Source of the DNA: Phytophthora quininea
Taxonomy: Eukaryota; Oomycota; Peronosporomycetes; Peronosporales; Peronosporaceae
Direction of reading: 5' to 3'
Length of the DNA: 64,000 nt
Assembly (NCBI GenBank): GCA_011947345.1
Contig: JAAVTG010000149.1
Span: 1 to 64,000 of the forward strand
Part shown: positions 1 to 11,942 of the stretch, in pieces
How positions within the stretch are numbered: the first letter of the stretch is position 1
Layout of the letters: the number at the start of each line of letters is the position of its first letter
Program-made: the position numbers and the translations under genes
The notes under the pieces: generated by a model
Seen by the model: the letters and a program-made list of their open reading frames with translations, nothing else
Told to the model about the DNA's origin: nothing
Database searches by the model: none

Positions 1-334
1 GCTCGTACTGGGCGTTCTTGCTCTTGAGGTTGAGCACGTCGGCCAGATAGATGGAAATGGCCTTCTGCAGCAAGTGGTTCTTCTGCTCGTAGTCCCATAC
101 TTTGCCCCAGCGGTTGAAGCGCTGCTTGACCTCGATGACGCGGGACACGCAGGGTGTCGGCTTGGGCGGGAACAGCAGCGCGTGTAGCATGGAGCAGCGA
201 CTTGGGGGACGATTGCACGTAGGCCACGACTTTTGGATGAGGAGCGGCACGAGCATGCACACGAGCGCATCCACCAGCAGGTTGTTGGTGCGGAAGGTGT
301 TGATGAGCCCGAACTCGATGGCGGTGGAGCTCAT
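1..334 (-). CDS. BCS1-like AAA ATPase, N-terminal part (cut by window edge)
   Basis: The reverse strand from an ATG at 332-334 stays open to the window edge (111 codons). It starts with a hydrophobic segment (LLVDALVCMLVPLLIQ) and then matches the plus-strand neighbour in the segment KVWDYEQKNHLLQKA, which the neighbour has as KIWDYDQKNHLLQKA. BCS1-like proteins carry an N-terminal membrane segment and a BCS1-specific region before the AAA ATPase; the ATPase itself lies outside this window. The gene is head-to-head with its paralogue (starts about 380 bp apart), so the pair is likely an old duplication sharing an intergenic promoter. Function is inferred from the family (membrane-anchored AAA chaperones, classically in the mitochondrial inner membrane); oomycete members have diverged and the location is unknown. 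Confidence 0.75.
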   Translation of the reverse strand, partial: MSSTAIEFGLINTFRTNNLLVDALVCMLVPLLIQKSWPTCNRPPSRCSMLHALLFPPKPTPCVSRVIEVKQRFNRWGKVWDYEQKNHLLQKAISIYLADVLNLKSKNAQYE

Positions 335-712
335 GGCGGCGGCGGTGTGTGCGTGTTGGCGAGTGAGCAAATTCTGGAATGAGCTGTGGCTCGGTCACCA
401 AGTTGGTGGTAGAAGAAGCTTCCTTTCCACGAAGTTGAACCCAGTCAACACAAAGTAAGCGGTTGGTGTTCGATTTGGATTGGCCAAAACCGAAATACGT
501 GGCTCCCATTGGCTGTGAAAGGACACAAGGTCTAATTTTGTAAATTATGTTTCGCGTGAGTGTTGGTCAAGTTCAACCAACTTCAACTTCGCTCATACTG
601 AAACCAAGATGTCTGCTGCTGCGACTTGTCACCTGTATTTTCACACCCATGTGATTTATCATCGCTTGGTTTTTCACTTTCATTCCGCAATTTGCCAGCT
701 CCGTGTCAAGTC

Positions 713-2376
713 ATGATCGCCACCTCTGCAAGCGACGCTCACGCTTCCGCCGCTCCAACCGATGAGTTCCTGCGCAGCCTCAGCACGGGCTTCGTGCTGG
801 TGGACGCCTTCGTGTGTCTGCTAGTGCCGCTGCTGCTTCAGCAGCTCATCACGTACCTGCAGGGCTCAGGCGACTCGTTGCTCAGCCGCCTCTACGCGCT
901 ATTCTTCGGCCACAATGAGCCCGAGGGCGTCTATCGTATCATCGGCATCACGCAGCGCTACAGCTCGGACGGCTACAAGATCTGGGACTACGACCAAAAG
1001 AATCACCTGCTGCAGAAGGCCATCACCATCTACCTGGCCGACGTGCTGGACCTGAATAATAAGGACGCCAAGTACGAGCTCATCAAGCGTTCGCAGAAGA
1101 AGACTAAGAAGCTGTTGGCAGACGACGACAGCGACGACGGCACCAGTGTCACTTCCTCGTCCACAGAAGACTCGGACGACGGCACCTACTGCGGCGCCGT
1201 GGACGGACTCTGCTGGGAGGCACTGCCTCACGAGAACGAGTGGATTGAGGTGGAGGACGGCATCCAGTTCAAACACGAGACCGTCGCACCCGAGGACAAG
1301 GACGAGAAGAAGACCAAGACGCTCACTCAGACCGACGTCAACTTCAAGTTCTTCTCGACGCTGCCCGACGGCACGGAACGCATCGACGCACTCATCCACC
1401 GCGCCTACAAGAACTACCAGGAAGCCGAGCGCCAGCGGTACACAAAAGACGCTGCGCTACTACTACATCCAAACCGGCTCAGCCTACACCGCCGAGACCG
1501 AGGGGTTAAGTACAAACGCTACCCGCTGGGCGAGGAAAAACATTCGACAACCTTTTCTTCGACGAGAAAGAGCAGGTCATGCAGCTGCTTGACAACTTTG
1601 CCAACAAGTCGGGTAAGTTCTCCATTAAGGGCTTCCCGTACAAGCTCGGGCTGCTGCTGCACGGCCCGCCTGGCACGGGCAAGACCAGTCTGATCAAGGC
1701 TGTGGCGCAGTACACTAAGAGGCACATCGTGACCATCTCGCTGGGCAAGATCCGCACCAACCAGCAGCTGCTGGACGCTCTCTTCGAGATGAAGTTCCCT
1801 GTGCAGGGTCTAGACTCGCCTGTCGAGATGTCCTTTGAGGACGTCGTGTTCGTCATGGAGGACATTGACTGCGCGTCTTCGATTGTAAATGCGCGCGGCG
1901 ACAGTGACAAGCCCAGCAAGAGTGACCGCATGATGGCGAGCCAGAAGAAGGCGATAGAGGAGGATAAGGAGGACGGCATGGCCGGGCTCATCGGCCCCAT
2001 GCTTAAGCCCAAGGGCGTCGAGGACAAACTGAACCTGTCGGGTCTGCTGAACGTGCTGGACGGCGTCATCGACTGCCCCGGTCGCATCGTGATCATGACG
2101 ACGAATCACCCGGAGAAGCTGGACCCAGCGCTCGTGCGACCTGGCCGAGTGAACAAGAAGCTGCTGCTCGGACACATGGGTCCTGAGCAGGTCCAGCAAA
2201 TGCTCGAATACTACTGCGTCTCGAGTCTTTCCAAGGAACAGGTCGAGAGACTTCACGCTGTGTTTGCCCACGGCCAGACAAAGTTCACGCCAGCCGAGGT
2301 CGAGGAGCTCTGCGCAGAGTTCGACGATGTGGAGTCGGTACTGACCGGCTTCGAGCTCTTGGCCTCGAGGACCTAA
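713..2376 (+). CDS. BCS1-like AAA ATPase (reading frame broken near 1440-1540)
   Basis: From ATG 713 the protein has a membrane segment (FVLVDAFVCLLVPLLLQQLI), the BCS1-specific region, an acidic Asp/Ser-rich loop, and after the break a complete AAA core: Walker A GPPGTGKT, Walker B VFVMEDIDC, and the sensor segment TTNHPEKLDPALVRPGRV typical of BCS1. Between about 1440 and 1540 conserved coding appears in three frames in turn (RYYYIQTGSAYTAETEG, then YKRYPLGEE, then FDNLFFDEKEQ). The changes sit at AAAA, TT and AAAAA runs. No intron fits, because conserved residues run through the stretch, so these look like sequence errors or very fresh damage. The family is known for ATP-driven protein translocation or assembly at membranes; the substrate here is unknown. 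Confidence 0.82.
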
Positions 2377-2448
2377 AGCTTATGTGTCATTAGACTGCAC
2401 TTCTTGCATATACCTTCAATTACAGATCATCTTACACATGTGTACCGA

Positions 2449-3683
2449 ATGGTTTTGTACCAGTTTTCATCTGGAATGCTGAAACAAGCACTTGTTGCGG
2501 CGGCGTTTGCTGCTGGTGCGGCGCTTTCGGGGGCTAACTCGCCGCCCGACGCCCCGCTGCAGCCTCTACCTGCATCCCCACTCTTCACCCTGAGGGAGTC
2601 TCTCGAGCCGTCTCTTGTTTGGGCGGAATACGAGCGTTCTCTGCTATCCAAAGACCGAGTCTTGCCTTGGATTCTCTACGTGGCAAGCGACTGCGAGGCC
2701 CAAGAAGACGAGGACGAAGAGGATGGTGCAGGAGCTGAGGGAGAAGATCACGTCGCCTGTGTTGAGCGTGAAAAATTGCTGCACTCGGCACTAGAGGTCG
2801 TAGCCGAGTCGTTCGCCTCCGTCAAGTACCCGATAGTCCGCGTAGACCCCCAAGAATGGCCCCAAGTGAAACGCTACGTGAGTTGGCTAGTCCAGTGAGT
2901 TGTTACATGAGTCTAAGATACTGATGCGAATGCTGTGCCTCTGTAGCACCTGATCTCGTCCACTCCGTCGCTGTTGTGGATGCCTGGACGGTCGTCCGGT
3001 CGCTTCCAGCGCTACCCGCACGTGGAGACCAACTTTTGGACCTTCGTGTTAATGGCTCTACGTTTTCAACCAAATTTGGGGTTGATGAAGACCTAAACTC
3101 TCCCTCCGACGTGTCCAAAGAAGCAGTAGCTGAAGAAATGACACTTTTCTTGAAGCAGTGCCAAGAACGCAGTGGGTACATCACACGCAATGCCCGAGGC
3201 AGACTCACAGTTACTGTCCCTACAAGTGGTCGTGCAGACGACGCTTTCGCGTGGATGGAGCTACTGCCGATCGTTGGGGTCCTCGCGTTTATCGCGATGG
3301 TAGTCAACGAGAACCGAGACCTCGTGCTCAACGTCGTTCGCACGCGGCTGTTTTGGTTCGTTTTGTGCTTGGTGGTCATCTACGTCGCACTAAGCGGCCT
3401 CTTCCACTCCATCATCCACCACAGTGCCTGGTATTACTTCGGTCGGCAGCACGGCTTCGTGTTCGTTTATCCGAGCTCGCGCCGGCAGTTTGTACTGGAA
3501 GGACTGGTGAATGGAACTTGGAGCTTTTGGCTGTCTTTGGCAGCGATGGACATCACGGACGTAACGCCAGCGCTACGTTCACGCCTGGCACGAGAGGAAG
3601 TTATTCGCTGGTCGTTGTTGCTGGTGGCGATCTCGTACATGGCTCTCCACTTCACATTCCTGATGAAATACCGATGGCTATAA
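2449..3683 (+). CDS. OST3/OST6-like oligosaccharyltransferase subunit (one intron)
   Basis: ATG 2449 opens a signal-like hydrophobic N-terminus followed by a lumenal, thioredoxin-like part with an acidic insert. A GTGAGT...TAG intron at 2878-2946 joins in phase to a segment containing TPSLLWMPG. The coding frame then shifts in a TTTT run at 3034-3037 and continues to four membrane helices (LLPIVGVLAFIAMVV, FWFVLCLVVIYVALSGLF, the NGTWSFWLSLAAMD region, WSLLLVAISYMALHFTF), stopping at 3683. A lumenal domain plus four helices ending close to the C-terminus is the plan of OST3/OST6/MAGT1 proteins, which assist N-glycosylation in the endoplasmic reticulum. I see no CxxC pair; the N-terminal part is divergent. 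The assignment rests on topology and weak similarity. Confidence 0.6.
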
Positions 3684-3742
3684 TAATACTAATATGGCAA
3701 TTCCAGACCCAGTGTTCTTCTAATGGGATTATGGTTTTGACG

Positions 3743-4824
3743 TCAACACTGGTGCGTAGATAATCCGACGAATCGCTTGCAGAACGACATCCCCCATCGA
3801 ACACTGTTGTCGCGCAGCTCTTGCTCTGCTAGCTCGGAGATCTCACATTCCGGCGGACTCATTCGAGAGAAAAAGCAGCGCATCATGGCAATCACCACTT
3901 CGGTTTCGTCTTCGTCTTTCAAGGTTTGGTCGTCATCTCCGTCTTGCTTTCTAACCTTCTTCTTCGCCTTCTTCTTGCGTGTAATAGGCAGCAGCAACAC
4001 CGTCCCGTTGATCAGCTTTTGAGCTCGGTCTTGATGATGATACGGATGCAAGTCGTCTTGGTCGACACTATCAATTGCCATGATGGCGTATGGCTGTCCC
4101 TCGTGGCTTTCAACGTACTGGCCAAACGCGACAGCATTGAGCTCTGTAGTAACTCCACACTCCAGCGTCGACGCCAACCTGTAGTGGGAGATGAAAGCGT
4201 CCGTATCGACCGTATCGTAATCGTCTCGCAGAGTGATATGGCCCAACTGCTCAGACACTGCGATCTCTAACGTGTCGATCGTGAACTTGACCGCTTCGAA
4301 CACTTTCTTTAAGCACTTGACCCCGGGAACGGGATCACTTCGCTGCGGATACAGCAATGGTCCCCATTGTCATCTTCGAACCGTTCTTCCGTGAACTGCG
4401 GCTTTAATGGGGCCAAATGTCGGCATCGAGCTGTGACGTAGTGGAAGCCTCTCTTCAGTCGCTCGTCTTTCATCGACAGCAACGTTTCTCGTCTGGCCTC
4501 CCAATCTCGACCCAAGTGGATTCGCATCTTCATGGGATTTCTGCGTTGGTTCTGCTGCCACTCACTCATCAAACTCTGTGCACTCGCCACCTCAATCTGT
4601 TGTTGGTTCACTTCTTGTTTCAGCGCCATGTTGAGCCCCACCGAAGCGTACAGACTTCGGCGCTGGTCTCTAGACTCTCGACCATCGCTTCGGTCCTGCA
4701 AAACTTGTAGCTGCTGTTGCAGTGCGTGGATTTCGTCCTGAAGTGCGTCCTTCTCCTCCCTCCGCACCAAATACGTCGCCTTCCGCTTCCTGCGTTTCTT
4801 GTCCGCCGCCAATTCCTGCGTCAT
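3743..4824 (-). CDS. M96-like basic/coiled-coil protein a
   Basis: The start is taken at ATG 4824, just before the basic segment KKRRKRKATYLVRREEK, which is followed by a leucine-rich coiled coil (DALQDEIHALQQQLQVL). The C-terminal domain carries the family markers found throughout this window: a GHITLRDDYD segment and VDQDDLHPY. The frame changes in the CCCC run at 4321-4324 (plus-strand view); both sides match relatives, so the gene is probably intact. Oomycete proteins of this type are often annotated as M96 mating-specific family or bZIP-like. The basic-coiled-coil layout suggests DNA binding or dimerisation, but the typical bZIP asparagine is not evident. Its 5' end faces gene b with 82 bp between the start codons. 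Confidence 0.72.
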
Positions 4825-4906
4825 TTCCTTTTTGGTTAATTGGTCCGAGGACAAAAGTATCACATGTTTTCCCACAATCCTTTTTGCACCGACACCCACC
4901 AAACTA
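4825..4906. promoter_or_regulatory. Shared intergenic region of a divergent M96-like pair
   Basis: Only 82 bp lie between the start codons of the two divergent M96-like genes (4824 on minus, 4907 on plus). The stretch must hold both 5' leaders and start sites. It contains CAATCC and pyrimidine-rich segments but no element I can assign with confidence. Confidence 0.4.
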
Positions 4907-5970
4907 ATGACGGACTCTGAAGAAGCGACTGGAGACAAGAAAGCGCTGAGAGTTCGACCCAAGAAGAAAGGCACTGGCACTCGACGAAAGAAGAGATCGA
5001 AGTGCTGCAACAAGAACTGAAAACGCTGCAGAAGCAGGTGGCGACACTTCAGAGAAATGCCAAGAAAACTGTTGACGACAAGCGATCGAAATTGCTCAAG
5101 GAAGTTTTGGAGACGAGTTTCGTCCGACAAGCAGTGCTGGACCAGCAGACGTCGCTCGTGAATGTGCAGTCGGCACTATCCAGACTGATGATGTCGCTGC
5201 CTCGAGCTCCACACGACGTCGAGATTTGTCTCGGCACCGACTTGAAGGATCGATGGGCGACGTTGAGTAATTTAAAGCCTCAGAAGCTGCGAGCAGCTCA
5301 CTTGTACTTGGAAGAAAGAGGTCGCTTTGTGGATGACACATCAGCCTCTTCCAATTCGATCAGGTATCTGGAGAAGGATGACTCGTTTCGAGCGCAAACG
5401 TACGACGTCGTGCCGTTCGAAGGAGTCACTTCAGTCAAGAAGGTCTACGACGCATTGCATCAATACTTCTCCAGTATGGAGATCCGAGTGACGGAAAGTC
5501 TCGGAGACGTGACGATCCGAGAAGATGACGGCAGTTCCGAGCCTGGCATCTCGCAATTCCGCTTCGTGTCGTATTTGTCGAACGGTTCACTGCTGGAGAT
5601 GAACAGTATTATCTGCTCCGAGTTTAAGGAACAGGATTTCGAGTTTGGTGATGGACGTGCGGTTGGCATCTTTACGGAAGACTTTGTGGATCAAGACGAT
5701 CTCTACCCTTATGTTCCAGATACACGAATTCGCCAGGACATTACAGTCGTGACGAGAGTTCGGTCTCGCCTTAAAAGGCATCGAGATTCGGACGGCGTTG
5801 ACCGAGAAGAATTGATCGTTGTGATGGAGCGATCGGCCCTAACCAAAACCCACAAAACCAACTTACCGTTGGCAACTCCAGTCATCCACGAAATTCGCGA
5901 GAAAGGAGCGCACTGGGGCGACGTCAAGCTCGACGCCGTGCGAGAAATGGTGTACCGTCAACAGCCGTAA
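4907..5970 (+). CDS. M96-like basic/coiled-coil protein b
   Basis: ATG 4907 opens a Lys/Arg-rich N-terminus (KALRVRPKKKG...RRKK). The frame shifts by one at about 4991 and continues as coiled coil (EEIEVLQQELKTLQKQVATLQ) and the family C-terminal domain, with LGDVTIREDDG, VDQDDLYPY and an RSRLKRH basic patch, ending at 5970. It is closest in this window to gene f (27901-29179). Unlike f it shows no intron in the coiled-coil part. Function is unknown; a nuclear role is only an inference from the basic region. Confidence 0.72.
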
Positions 5971-6193
5971 TTTATCCCGGAAACAAGAGGAGTTTTTCGT
6001 TCTCAACGCCGCTGTGAAGGATGCAGTAGACAAGTGGCACGAACTCAGATGTTGAGGGTACCAGACCCAGTGCAGCATTCCCATTGCCATTTTAGGTCAA
6101 GCCTAGACTGGACGACGAGAGATTTTTGTGATGACGGAATTATGTTTCCCTATAAATCGTGGTAATGGTGATTTTTGTTGCGGTTGAATCGAA

Positions 6194-6430
6194 GTGATCT
6201 CGTTTCCTCGCTTGCGTTTGACACGGGACTTGCTACCGTGGAGATTTCAATTTCGGAGCTTCTCGAAGTATAGATTGTGCCTGGACTGCGGGATGACAGC
6301 AAAAGTCAGCGCTGTTATGTTCGGCCAGTTCGTTGAGAACCAGAGTAAACCTTACGCCAATATGGAAACTGATCTAGTGGACGAAGACGATTTTCATCCG
6401 TCCCATTCTCCATCCTTCTTATATTCATAG
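6194..6430 (+). pseudogene. Relic of an M96-like gene C-terminal domain
   Basis: Just downstream of gene b, short pieces in different frames match the M96-like C-terminal domain: VEISISELLEV ending in a stop near 6271, then VMFGQFVENQSKPYANMETD followed by LVDEDDFHP. The order is the same as in intact genes, but the basic/coiled-coil half is missing and the frame is interrupted. This is a decayed third copy of the left-hand M96 cluster. Confidence 0.6.
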
Positions 6431-7739
6431 TGTGCGAGGCGACGAAAATCAAGACGAGTTCTCAGGCTCGATGAGCATCAATCTCCCAGAAGCTTGAAGT
6501 AGCAACAAATTGTGGAGGCTAATTAAAAGTCCTAACGACGTGAAGTATGAGAAGAAGAAGCTGAACATTGGAGGGGCTTCGATGACCGATTATTTGTGAG
6601 CTCTCACTCTGCGGTACTAAATTTAATCTACTTGGGTCTGGAATACAACGCCGAAGCGTTGGGCAACGTGAAGTTAAACGTGTCTGAGGCGACATAGTTC
6701 TGCGTTGCAGCTGATGACTCCCAGGGTGGGCATTCCAAAAGAGATGTCTCAATCGACGAGCACGCTGAGAGCTGATATTGTTGAGCAGAGGGTCCTACTG
6801 CAATAGCAACCAAAGTCTGGATTCCACTGGAAGTAGTCGGAATTCGACTCGCATCTGGTGGTCGTCATAAACCGGCAGCAGTTTCTGACGGTGCTCTCGA
6901 CTGAACTCCAGATATTTTTTCACGTTTGTTGTTGTCGTCTGAAAGTCTCGATGGATCGGGTGTTCATCCAGCTGTAAGGTTGGCTGTTCGAATATTCTTT
7001 GGAGAGCCTGCTTTCGGACCGTTGTGAAGGCATAGTATTTTTCTGCTATTGTAACGCCAGTTGCTGGTACGAATGATGACGCGGGTGTAGAGAAATCCTG
7101 TCTGGCTGTAACCCTTTGAACTATTTGGGTCAGTTATCTGTTGGTTGTACTGTCGGGACGCGCGGCGGCGGTGGTGAGGTAAGCGTTGGTTTGGATACTG
7201 TGGAGGGTCGACGCAAATTGGAAACTGAACTATGTTTGTGATGTTCTCTTTGCTAGCTACGACATGCACGCCATGGAGGCGCTTCTTGGGCTTGGTAAGT
7301 TTCTTTTTCTTTGCCTATACTAAACCTAAATATAAAATGTTTCCCTTTCCTTTGCTTTCCTAAGAGTTGCCGATGAGTGCTCGGCACTCAAGTGGCTAGT
7401 GCCTGCCGTGCGCTCCTGGACTCACAAGGCAGGCTGGCGCACGGCGGCCGTGACATGGCCGCTGGCGTGCAGGTTAGCACGCCAGGAAGAAGTTGGCCCG
7501 GGCGTGCTGACCTGCACGCACCCGGCCTGACAGGTTCCGAGTAGTCTTTTTTGCTGGTGGATGGGGTAGATATTCGAGTTAGATCCAAGTTTTGCATAAG
7601 AAACTCATCCTTCGAGGGCCAATCTTGTTCATACTGAATATCCACCAAACATTCGTAACAATCTCGCCGCGTTAATTGTAGTCCGGAGCTTCTAGCGTGA
7701 ACTAGAGACAGCGTCCTTGTTTATTCAATGCTATGAAAG
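6431..7739. other. Degenerate non-coding stretch, probable transposon debris
   Basis: No open frame longer than about 100 codons and no recognisable protein. Minus-strand fragments around 6820-6970 (e.g. YLEFSREHRQKLLPVYDDHQ) look once-coding but I cannot name a family. Base composition is lower in GC than in the flanking genes, apart from the GC-rich hairpin near 7466-7518. Confidence 0.35.
7466..7518. repeat. GC-rich imperfect inverted repeat (hairpin)
   Basis: CGTGCAGGTTAGCACGCC is followed within about 20 bp by GGCGTGCTGACCTGCACG, its reverse complement with one mismatch. It sits in a GC-rich island inside AT-richer DNA, and could be a MITE-like fragment or a simple hairpin. Confidence 0.5.
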
Positions 7740-9300
7740 CTGATTTATGGGGATGTAGTCTTGCCCTAGATGTAGTCTTGGTCTAGATCCATCACAATAG
7801 GTTCGAACGCGTTCCGGCTGTCGGCGCGTTCCATTCTCGTCGCTAGCAACTAGCGTTGAATCGTCTGCGACATAGTCCCATAACCGGATCATTGTTTGAG
7901 GCTCGCATCCCAAGGTGGGGCTTTCGGCGGATTAGACCTCGATGCACAGTAGGAACAAGAGCGATGAGAGTTGATCGCCTTGCTTAACACCTTTTGTGAC
8001 TTCGAGGCGATGACATTCAAAAGGAGCGAAGCTAATAGCTTGTTGTACAGCAGTTTATCCACGAGATAAAGCGTTGCTTAAATCCAATCTTTTTCAGCAC
8101 GCGGAACAAAAATGACCAAATCACTTGTAGTAAGCTTTTTCGAAGTCCAAGAACAAGACGAGAGCCGGTGAGTTCGTTGCTGTAGCTAGATGTTGTATAT
8201 CGACCGACAATCGAATTTTGTGATGGGTCTTTGACGAACCCTTTTGGTCTACACACACAATATTGGGTAAACCTTAGTCGATACGCCAGAGGTTTTGAGA
8301 TATGTTTTTTTACGTCTACCTGCATCAACAAGAATGGACGCTAATTGCCAGGATCACTTCCACTTGCTTTCTTGTGTAGCAGCGTAACACATGATTTACG
8401 TTGAGATGGCAGAAGTATCCCTCGTTCCAGTTGATACGCAAAAACTCAGCACATACGTCGGAAGCAACTTGATAAAAGACTGTCGTTAGACCGTTTGGTC
8501 CTGGAGCGGAACTTCCGACGGAAACAACGTCAAAACGTTTATGCTACATGTGTTTGCAAGGCTATCCTAAATACATACATTGTGATTCTCAAGAATACGC
8601 CATCCCCATAATCATGAAAGGGTCCTTTTTATGGATTCTTGATTATGGGACGCCCAATCAAGAAGATTCAAAACTCGAGCTACATTCTATTTAGGAGCTG
8701 TTCAGTGGTAGATTTAGGATTTCAAATGGACTTGGAGAACTGATTGGCCTTAGGATGGGAACTGGATTTCCCTTTACGTTTCCCCACAGGCGCTAGCACG
8801 ATAAACTTGCCTATCAATCTCACTTTTTAATTCTACTTCCAGTGCCAAGGCGCCCCCCGCATCACCACCGCCAGTCTCCACAGTCCGCCGTCTCCGCCAA
8901 CTCGTCGCTGCTGCTGTCTCGCCTCAACGCTCCACGCCCGCGCTACATGTTTCGTCATGCGCTAGATCGCTTCTGCTAGTCCTGCAGTCGTGATCGGATG
9001 TCAAGTGACCTTGCTGTTTCGTCATCGATCTGGTTATGAATCGTGTCTAACAGAGTAGTTTTCTTAGATTCGTCAACGAAGGTGTGATCCGAAGGACTAC
9101 ATGGACCAGCGAATATTGTTCCCCAGTGACCCCGAAAACCTTCCGCTACTTTGTGAGGATCGGCCGACACCCACCAGTTGGCATGCCACGTCAGTACTGA
9201 CCGGAGTAGGTCTTGCGGGTGTCGAAAGAAAGCACTCGAAAAGGGCTCCAATTGGGATGCGCGAAACTCGAACTCGAGTCTTGTTACAGTCTAAGCTCAT
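7740..9300 (-). mobile_element. Degenerate L1-like LINE (reverse transcriptase relic)
   Basis: Read on the minus strand from 9300 downwards, pieces in shifting frames follow the order of an L1-type reverse transcriptase: ADPHKVAEGFRGHWGTIFAG, then APGPNGLTTVFYQVASDV near 8500, KPLAYRLRF and KGFVKD near 8250, WSFLFRVLKKIGF near 8100, VTKGVKQGDQLSSLLF near 7960, and the catalytic-type ADD motif in YVADDSTLVA near 7860. Stops and frameshifts are frequent, so it is dead. I could not find the endonuclease domain, a 3' tail or target-site duplications. The RT motif order and spacing make the class assignment reasonable. Confidence 0.75.
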
Positions 9301-9339
9301 GGCATTTACGTTTCAAGTATTGTGTCTTCGCTAACTGAT

Positions 9340-11942
9340 GTTGCTGTTCTGTTAAATCAGTGGGATTATCCATAAAAGGACGCATATACATTTCATATTG
9401 TTCGCTCGCAGAGCGGAGCCCTTGATCTGGTTGCTATGTCATCACAAGTTGCAAGGACTGTAGTTGGCTATGAATTCGTCTTTTCCATCCTTCCCAAGCC
9501 AAACCCGGACTGGATACTTGTTTTACTTCATCTAGAAAAGTCATTGACATCTGTGAGATGAAGCGGTTGTATAGACGATTGTTTTTGTGGTGGAGGGGTA
9601 GTGTACACACGAGCCTAAGGGTGGTGTATTCTCCTGCAACGCACGACCGGGAGAGTTATCATCGGCTCCAGTAGGAAGTGCCTTGTTTGCGAGTGTCTGG
9701 ATGTCGCTAGAGCAGAACTCAGCGATTGGATCTAGAATTGGATTGAGATTGCCAAAGACCCGGTGGGTGTTTTCGTTGGTAAATTGTCAATTACCGAGGA
9801 TTTTACGGTGTCGGCACCAGTCAAGTCTCCACTCAAGCAGTCATCACGCCCTGCAGTCCATAGAATGGACTTCACAGTCACAGTCCCACCTGCCGAACTG
9901 ACTCTCATCTATCCTAGAGACTTTAGTCTGCCTAACGACGACATGCCAGACACCCTGTTTTTGACATCGTCAGGATGCTCCCGCTGACATACTCAGTGTC
10001 TCATCTTCGGGCACTCGCTTACCCGAAAAAGCACGCCTCCTCATACTGTCCGTCAACCCGAAGTCAACAGTGTCAAGTTTATGCTCAGCCGCAGTGCAGT
10101 TCACATTCCAATAGCGCCAAGTTCGCCTCCCCATACAGTCCGCTTCGCAGTAACCCGAGGTACATATTCACGCGTAGATGAAGTACAACCCGCGATTCGT
10201 CAGTCTGTTGCCCCGAGAATAAGCAAAACCACCAAATCGAAGCGAATCTCACACTTCAAGTGTAACGCGGTTACACAAAGTCATAAGCGTGCGTTGACTT
10301 TGGAGGCTACTCGAAAATATTAACCGTGTGTAGAGTTTTGAGTCTGTAGCTATTTGGCTCTCCACCACTCATTTACATATCTCTTAGATTAACTATGCCA
10401 CATAGTTTAGTCTATACATTTACACCAAGGTCAACTAAATAATTCAATTGTAGATGTATTTTGCAGTTTATTGATTTTGTCCTTGTTTTAACGGACACTG
10501 ACTCTACGAGTCCTAGTTACGGGACTGTAATTGGTTCTGGTATAGAACCGAAAGCTGGAGGCCTAAGGACACTGACTGGGGAGTCGTACGTCTTCCTCTG
10601 TGCCCGTGCACTGATACGAAGCCCCGTTGCATCAAGCAAACAAGCTGAGGTTCCGCAAGAACTATCGTTCGACACACTACAGCGATCAGCTGCAGAATAT
10701 CCTACCTACTCAATCACTTCAGACACGGTGGCAATGGATCACTACGGTAACGGTCCATAATTATTGGGGGCTGGCATTCGGCACCTTGTTCTACGAGCAC
10801 ATGTAAACCCAATGAGCCATTTTGCCCCCAATGTCTGAATGAGTGCAGGCAAAGGGTATTTTCCTGAAAATAGGAAGCATTTGCTGGTAACTTCGAGCAT
10901 GTTAGAATATTAAAATCCAATTAATGATCTACTTTTGCTATAAAAGCAATGCGTTCGTTCCAAACATTTTTGTGTAGCCTTTGCTTGGTTTATTAGAACA
11001 GACAGAATAACTGCCACCCCTCTGATATAACCTACGCCTTCATTTCCACTCGAAAATGAACCTCGTCGTCGTCGCCGATCTCCGGGAACTGCTTCAATAT
11101 AATTACCGGGTAGTTTACCTCAGCCCCTTCAAGATTCTTGCCCTCATCCGCAGTCGGTCAGGATCCGTCATCTTAGCGCAGTTGAAAAGATGGATGTCCA
11201 TGAGGTTGCACCGTAGTTCCTGTTCTTTCTTCAGCAAACGACGAAGGCTAGTAGCACGCCTATTGGAATCTATTTGAGTGATTCCCAATCATCCCGCGAA
11301 TAACAACACCAGCTCCAATGGTTTTCATGCGTGGTGGCGTGGAAGAGGGAGAGGGGGGTCGAGCTTGATCAGCGATAGGAGCAACTTGACGAATTTTCCT
11401 TGTCGCCATGAAAACTTAGCCGGACGGCAGTGGGTCTTGGAATGACCGCGCCTGCTGTGGTGTCTTCTCTGAGATCTTGTTCGAGGTACCCGTCTAGTGA
11501 CATTGTCCGAGACCTTGTTATTGTAATGGCACCCGATTCTGACGACACATATTTGAGACTGCGTCAAACAAAACCTTACTGATCAACCAAGGTGCGATTC
11601 GCGATTTGAGCACACCATTGTATAGCGGAGCGCCTTCTCTTTCCGTTGAGCCTCCAAGCGAAGAAATCTATTAAGCCGCTTTCGAGAAATCGGTCGATGG
11701 AAAAAATATCTCGGCTCCGAGGCGCATAGTCGATTTTTTTATTGGCGAATTAGGGGTAAAATCGTCTAAGGAATCGCATAATGGTCTCCATTTTAGATAA
11801 ATCGAACTCTAATAGCTCCATATCGTCCTTTAAGCGATGTAGCCAAGTGTAATGTTTGATTTTTTTACAAATTTCGAAATCATATACAGCGCGGGGTAAG
11901 TATCATTTCGATTTACCAGCAACATCTGCAACTAAATTTCAT
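9340..11942. other. Gene-poor stretch with unrecognised degenerate ORFs
   Basis: The plus strand from 9763 to about 10323 reads as one frame interrupted by in-frame stops (first at about 9985) and ends in a basic C-terminus; 10461-10760 is another open stretch of 99 codons. Neither resembles a family I know. No LTR pair or transposase motif was seen. It is probably old transposon sequence. Confidence 0.3.

Noticed and set aside
899..1399. Minus-strand open frame of 166 codons
   Set aside because: Antisense to the BCS1-like gene, with composition expected from a shadow frame.
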